Source: Spirochaetaceae bacterium (GTDB lineage: Bacteria > Spirochaetota > Spirochaetia > SZUA-6 > Bin103). Taken from it: DNA of 10,400 nt. The notes under the pieces were generated by a model, which saw nothing but the letters and a program-made list of their open reading frames with translations, searched no databases and had not been told where the DNA came from. The translations under genes were made by a program, and so were the position numbers. Location of the stretch: assembly GCA_026710565.1 (NCBI GenBank), contig JAPOQV010000611.1, positions 1-10,400 on the forward strand, in the 5' to 3' direction. Shown here piece after piece: positions 7,150 through 10,400 of this stretch. How positions within the stretch are numbered: the stretch's first letter is position 1; each line of letters opens with the position of its first letter.

Positions 7150-7186
7150 AAGTGGTCGAGCGGGCACGTGCCCGCATCGACCACTT
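7150..7186 (-). terminator. Intercistronic hairpin after the solute-binding protein gene (terminator/attenuator-like)
   Basis: Ten bases AAGTGGTCGA (7150-7159) pair perfectly with TCGACCACTT (7177-7186). Inside, GCGGGCAC (7160-7167) pairs with GTGCCCGC (7168-7175), giving an 18-pair stem broken by one bulged base (7176); a few central pairs must open to form a loop. On the minus strand the stem ends in TTTT followed by CG, a short U-tract, so termination would be partial. On the plus strand no T-run follows. Placed between the binding protein stop (7221) and the next ribosome site (about 7127-7133), it could stabilise the upstream mRNA and lower downstream expression. Confidence 0.8.
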
Positions 7187-7220
7187 GCTTCTCCGCTCCG
7201 GTCGGAAACGTCGCGGTTGA

Positions 7221-8978
7221 CTACCAGCCCATCACCGCGGCCCACTCGGCACGCGGTGTGACGGTGAGCAGCGCGTCACGATCGTCGACGTTGTTGTCGC
7301 TCATCCACTGCTCCCACCGCTGCTGGCGCTCCTCGTAGATCGGCCGCCAGTCTGTGATGTCGATCATGCTCGCCAGAAAGGCATCGTAGTCGGCCTCGAA
7401 GTTGCCGGAAGTGACCAGCCCCGCGAGGGCGGCGTCGAATCGCTCCATCGCCGTGGCCACTGCCGAGGCTTCGCGCGGCGGCAGCGCCACCGTCAACTGC
7501 GCGTACGACGGGATCGGGCTCACCACCTCCGCCAGCGGAATCGTGAACGCGGGCGACCACGACGGAACCGTGGGATCGCCGGCGCGCTCGCCGACCAGGA
7601 CGCCGTTGTCACGCATCGACTGCAGGCTGTGGTAGTTGAGCCGCTGCTGCCACGAGGCGTAGTTCGGCGTACCGAACCAGTGCGCGTGCGGCGTCACCAG
7701 CGGCGGCCGTCCCGCCTGCCGGGTGATCTCGACCGAGTCCTGCGAGTTGGCGATCTGCCGCGTGTCATGCGGATGCCGGCCCTGCAGCTCCGCCTTCATG
7801 CGCCACACCTCCGGCCCGTCCACGAAGTCCCAGTGCACGCCCAGGTAGCCGGCCGCGAACATGTTGGAAATCCGGCCCTCGTCGGTCATGTGCCACTGGA
7901 TGAAGTCCATCACCCCGTCGGGGTTGGGGATGTCCGCCGAGAGCAGCGACGGGTTGGGCTGCTTGTTGACGATGCGGCCCGGAGCGTCCTTGATGGGGTT
8001 GACCATCATGATGAGCTGCGTGTCGAGCGCTGCCTTCGTCTCCGGCGCATCGCGGCCGTATTCCTCGATGAACGCAGGGATGGTGGCATCGGCCATGAGC
8101 GATGCGTACCACGGCTCGCCGGTGGCGACCGCGATGCTGGAGGTCTTCAGCAGGTCCTGGAACCCGGCCGTGTCCATGATGAACTGACCCTTGCCGAGCA
8201 ACTCCTCGTTCCAGAGCAGGTTGAGGAACTTGAACGCCTCGTAGGTCTCCACCGACGCCCACTCGGGGAGCAGCCGCTTTTCGGCGTCCACTTCCCAGCC
8301 GGCGCCCTTGAGCTGATAGATGACCCGGCTGTTGACCGGCGACCAGGCGCTGCGCCACTGGAACGGGATGACCGGATCGCCGTTGAGGTCAGTCAGGCCG
8401 GACGCCTTGACCGACCGCAGCACGTCGAGCAGATCATCGGTGGTCTGCGGAGCGCCGTGCTCGTCGTAGATGTCCTTGCGGATGTACCAGAGGATGTCCA
8501 TCGACACGTCCTCGCACTTCACCGCCCATTCCCAGCCGGGCAGGCCGTAGATCTGGCCGTTGACCTTGTACTTCGACATGTAGCTCTGGCAGGCGCTGGC
8601 GATGATCGGGTAGTTCACGGAGTCGCGGAAATACTTGTCGAGCGGCAGCAGCCGCCCGCCGGCCGCCAGGGCGGCCATGGTCGTGAAGGGCATGTTCCAC
8701 ATCAGGTCCGGGAACTGGTCCTGCGCGATCAGGAGCTGCAGCGCCTGGTCGGCGGTCTGCCCGGTCGGCACCTTGTCGATCCGGTCGACGGTGATGCCGA
8801 ACTTTTCGAGCGCCCATTCGTTGGACACGTCGAGCAGCTCACCGTCGAAGGGGCCGCGCGGCACTCCCCAGATCCAGATACCGCGATCCGGTTCCATCGT
8901 TGCGGACTCTCCGCCGCCCTCCGCGAACAGCGGCACGGCCATGGAGAAAATGATCAGAATTGCGGCGACCTTTCTCAT
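7221..8978 (-). CDS. LplA-type extracellular solute-binding protein of a CUT1 ABC importer
   Basis: A 585-residue exported protein. The N-terminus MRKVAAILIIFSMAVPLFA (1-19) is a signal peptide with likely signal peptidase I cleavage before EGGGES. There is no lipobox Cys, unlike many Gram-positive LplA proteins. Binding-protein marks include DLMWNMPFTTMAAL...GGRLLPLDKYF (91-117), VNGQIYGLPG (139-148) and WYIRKDIYDEHGAPQTTDDL (164-183), matching the 'iRkDwldklG.p.PtT.de' pattern of family 1 binding proteins. Length fits the large LplA/YtcQ-like branch. AGGGAGG (8987-8993) sits eight bases before ATG 8978, deciding against upstream in-frame ATGs at 9005 and 9035. It presumably delivers substrate to the permeases encoded at 1777 and 4959 on the other strand. 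It is convergent to that operon and divergent from the RraA-like gene. Ligand unknown; sugars are usual for the family. Confidence 0.95.
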   Translation of the reverse strand: MRKVAAILIIFSMAVPLFAEGGGESATMEPDRGIWIWGVPRGPFDGELLDVSNEWALEKFGITVDRIDKVPTGQTADQALQLLIAQDQFPDLMWNMPFTTMAALAAGGRLLPLDKYFRDSVNYPIIASACQSYMSKYKVNGQIYGLPGWEWAVKCEDVSMDILWYIRKDIYDEHGAPQTTDDLLDVLRSVKASGLTDLNGDPVIPFQWRSAWSPVNSRVIYQLKGAGWEVDAEKRLLPEWASVETYEAFKFLNLLWNEELLGKGQFIMDTAGFQDLLKTSSIAVATGEPWYASLMADATIPAFIEEYGRDAPETKAALDTQLIMMVNPIKDAPGRIVNKQPNPSLLSADIPNPDGVMDFIQWHMTDEGRISNMFAAGYLGVHWDFVDGPEVWRMKAELQGRHPHDTRQIANSQDSVEITRQAGRPPLVTPHAHWFGTPNYASWQQRLNYHSLQSMRDNGVLVGERAGDPTVPSWSPAFTIPLAEVVSPIPSYAQLTVALPPREASAVATAMERFDAALAGLVTSGNFEADYDAFLASMIDITDWRPIYEERQQRWEQWMSDNNVDDRDALLTVTPRAEWAAVMGW

Positions 8979-9097
8979 GTGGGGTTCCTCCCTTGTTGTG
9001 AGCATCGACTTGGTCGATGATGGTGCGCAGATCACACACCGTAGGCAGCACGCCGCCGACCGTCAAGGACGACCCGCTGCCGCACACGGAGCACGAC
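8979..9097. promoter_or_regulatory. Divergent intergenic region with candidate operator palindrome (9003-9019)
   Basis: This 119-base gap separates the leftward binding protein gene from the rightward RraA-like gene. It contains a perfect inverted repeat, CATCGAC (9003-9009), TTG, GTCGATG (9013-9019), a size fitting a dimeric repressor or activator site that could control both units. It also holds the ribosome sites AGGGAGG (8987-8993, minus) and GGAG (9088-9091, plus). I see no confident -35/-10 pair on either strand. Confidence 0.5.
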
Positions 9098-9835
9098 ATG
9101 GCAGCACCGCCCGCGGAGACGTCACTCCTCGACGATCTGGCTCGCATCGATACACCGACCATCTGCAACATCGTGGAGCTGTTCGACGTCCGCTCACCGG
9201 CCGCCGGCTACACGGACGGGCGCATCCGCTGCGAGTATCCCGACCTGCCGCCGATGGTCGGCTACGCCGCGACGGCTACGTACCGGTCCGCCTACGCTGC
9301 GGCGGAGGGCGAGGGAAGCGAACCCGCCGACCTGCTCGAGAGCTTCGCGTCGCTGCCCGGTCCCGCGGTGGTGGTGATCCAGGACCTGGACGAGCCGCCG
9401 GCCGCGGCCTGCTTCGGCGACGTCGCCTGCAGCAGCTACCAGGCCTTCGGCGCGCGCGGTGTGGTCACCTCCGGCGCCGGACGCGACCTGGAGCAGGTAG
9501 AGGCCCTGCGCTTCCCGGCCTTCACCGGCGGGACGATCTGCTCGCACGGCTTCAGCTACCTGGTGGACACCGGCATCCCCGTGCAGGTCGGCGGGATCAC
9601 GATACGCCCCGGCGACCTGATCCATGGAGACCGCAACGGCGTGGTGACCATCCCGCCGCGGATCGCCGCCCAGGTGGCCGCGCTGGCCGACGACTTCGTG
9701 GCGGCCGAGCAGGAGATCCTCGCGTACCTGCAGTCGACCCGGCCGCCGACCGTCGCCGGCTATCGCGACGCCGTGGCGCGCATGCAACAGAAGATGGCCG
9801 ATCTGAGGCAGCGGATCTCGGCGGAGCCGGGCTGA
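9098..9835 (+). CDS. RraA-family protein (class II pyruvate aldolase-like)
   Basis: A 245-residue protein of the RraA / 4-hydroxy-4-methyl-2-oxoglutarate aldolase fold. Recognisable parts are TICNIVELF near 21-29 (family N-terminal helix), GDVACSSYQAFGARGVVTSG (107-126), Arg129-Asp130 (the 'RD' pair in which Asp binds Mg2+ and Arg binds substrate in HMG/CHA aldolases), FPAFTGG (139-145) and RPGDLIHGDRNGVVTIPP (170-187), the C-terminal consensus. The usual 'DGxxRD' reads SGAGRD, so the first Asp is Ser. Such enzymes cleave or decarboxylate pyruvate-derived oxoacids. The RNase E inhibitor role of RraA is unlikely for this catabolic context, but that is inference. ATG 9098 has GGAG (9088-9091) six bases upstream, better than ATG 9017. 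It is followed after 25 bases by propeller 4, so the two are probably co-transcribed. Substrate unknown. Confidence 0.88.
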   Translation: MAAPPAETSLLDDLARIDTPTICNIVELFDVRSPAAGYTDGRIRCEYPDLPPMVGYAATATYRSAYAAAEGEGSEPADLLESFASLPGPAVVVIQDLDEPPAAACFGDVACSSYQAFGARGVVTSGAGRDLEQVEALRFPAFTGGTICSHGFSYLVDTGIPVQVGGITIRPGDLIHGDRNGVVTIPPRIAAQVAALADDFVAAEQEILAYLQSTRPPTVAGYRDAVARMQQKMADLRQRISAEPG

Positions 9836-9846
9836 CCCGGCCGCGC

Positions 9847-9855
9847 GGGAGGAGG
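9847..9855 (+). promoter_or_regulatory. Strong Shine-Dalgarno deciding a GTG start
   Basis: GGGAGGAGG ends five bases before GTG 9861. No in-frame ATG lies near it, so the GTG is the best start of the last gene. Confidence 0.75.
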
Positions 9856-9860
9856 CAACC

Positions 9861-10400
9861 GTGGCGACCGAGCCGGATCTTGCCGCAGCCGGCGGCGACC
9901 GTCCCACACCCGAGGAGGCGGCGCGCAACGTTCCGCTGCTCGCCGGCTATGACTACGACCGCTACCCGTCCTCGATCACGGGGTTCACGGGCGTCAACCT
10001 GCAACGCGTGTTCGTGCGGCGGCAGGCGCCCGCCGTGCGCACCCGCGTCGGGCCGCGCGGCAACTTCAAGGGAGCCATCGCGCGGCTGTCCGACGGCACG
10101 CTGGTAGCCGCGGCGTGCCGCAGGATCGACATTCACGGTCTGTTCGGCGTCCACGTCTACCGCAGCGCCGACCGCGGATCGACGTGGCGGGAAGTCGGTG
10201 AGACGACGCTCTACGGCAAGGAGATGAGCCTGACGGCGCTGCCGGACGACTCGCTGCTGCTCACGGTGGAGTCGACGGCGGTTCCCGGCAATGGCATCCG
10301 GATGCGGTACCACCGCTCGACCGACGGCGGCCTGACCTGGACGACCGATTCGCTCGACGGGCTTGGAAAGCCGCGCAACGTGCTGGTGGAGGCGGACGGC
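9861..10400 (+). CDS. Asp-box (BNR/sialidase-like) beta-propeller protein 4, 5' part (runs off right edge)
   Basis: I translated this frame from GTG 9861; it stays open for 180 codons to the window end. The first 25 residues (MATEPDLAAAGGDRPTPEEA...) are polar and Ala-rich without a signal peptide. Two canonical Asp-boxes follow: SADRGSTW (102-109) and STDGGLTW (153-160), with matching strand patterns GAIARLSDGTLVAAACRR (71-88) and LTALPDDSLLLTVES (124-138), as in sialidase-type propellers. The missing C-terminal part presumably holds more blades. No FRIP-type motif is seen in the visible part. It lies 25 bases after the RraA-like gene in the same direction and is probably its operon partner. 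Function beyond the fold cannot be assigned; it may be cytoplasmic and act on the same imported compound. Confidence 0.85.
   Translation, partial: MATEPDLAAAGGDRPTPEEAARNVPLLAGYDYDRYPSSITGFTGVNLQRVFVRRQAPAVRTRVGPRGNFKGAIARLSDGTLVAAACRRIDIHGLFGVHVYRSADRGSTWREVGETTLYGKEMSLTALPDDSLLLTVESTAVPGNGIRMRYHRSTDGGLTWTTDSLDGLGKPRNVLVEADG

Noticed and set aside
5846..7177. 443-codon open frame on the minus strand overlapping propeller 3
   Set aside because: Frame-shifted shadow of propeller 3, Arg/Ala/Gly-rich and without recognisable strands.
7123..7245. Upstream start for propeller 3 at ATG 7245
   Set aside because: Would overlap the end of the binding protein gene and translate the hairpin; the added residues match no family pattern, and AGAGAGG precedes ATG 7122/7116.
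7629..9020. 463-codon open frame on the plus strand
   Set aside because: Antisense to the binding protein; translation is repetitive Arg/Val/Leu/His with no domain pattern.
9017..9097. Upstream start of the RraA-like gene at ATG 9017
   Set aside because: No Shine-Dalgarno there, it overlaps the palindrome, and the added 27 residues are not part of the fold; ATG 9098 has GGAG at good spacing.
8635..10107. 490-codon open frame on the plus strand
   Set aside because: Crosses antisense to the binding protein and then a wrong frame of the RraA-like gene; very Arg-rich, no motif.
1..10400. CRISPR arrays, tRNA or rRNA genes, insertion sequences
   Set aside because: No regularly spaced repeats, tRNA-like cloverleaf, rRNA-like segment, transposase or terminal inverted repeats were seen on either strand.

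Overview
This window is very GC-rich bacterial DNA packed with protein-coding genes. I see eight genes that are complete within it and two cut by its edges. The best taxonomic hint is the solute-binding protein (585 aa). Its signal sequence ends ...VPLFA-EGGGES with no lipobox cysteine, a style common among sugar-binding proteins of Spirochaetota. A high-GC spirochaete, perhaps from an environmental or host-associated metagenome, is my best guess, but this rests on one signal peptide.

Layout: (A) Minus strand, 1686 to 1: an Asp-box (BNR/sialidase-like) protein, then an SUMF1/formylglycine-generating-enzyme-like gene coupled to it by an ATGA overlap and running off the left edge. (B) Plus strand, 1777-5888: LplB-type permease, Asp-box protein, M19 dipeptidase, LplC/YtcP-type permease, with gaps of only 4-26 bases. 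(C) Minus strand, 8978 to 5902: the transporter's solute-binding protein, a strong intercistronic hairpin, then a third Asp-box protein. (D) Plus strand, 9098 to the right edge: an RraA-family aldolase-like protein, then a fourth Asp-box protein that is cut by the window. Units A/B and C/D diverge from short intergenic regions (1687-1776 and 8979-9097). B and C converge with only 13 bases between stop codons. No stretch over 300 bases lacks a gene.

Together the genes look like a catabolic locus. An LplABC-type (CUT1) importer without its own ATPase brings in a glycan-derived or acidic-sugar substrate. Four apparently cytoplasmic beta-propeller proteins, a metallo-dipeptidase and an RraA-type aldolase could then process it. 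Each of the four transcription units contains exactly one Asp-box propeller, and one propeller gene plus the dipeptidase gene lie between the two permease genes. These are the most unusual traits of the window. The substrate cannot be read from sequence alone. Conjugated, sialic-acid-like or glycopeptide compounds fit the gene content but are inference.
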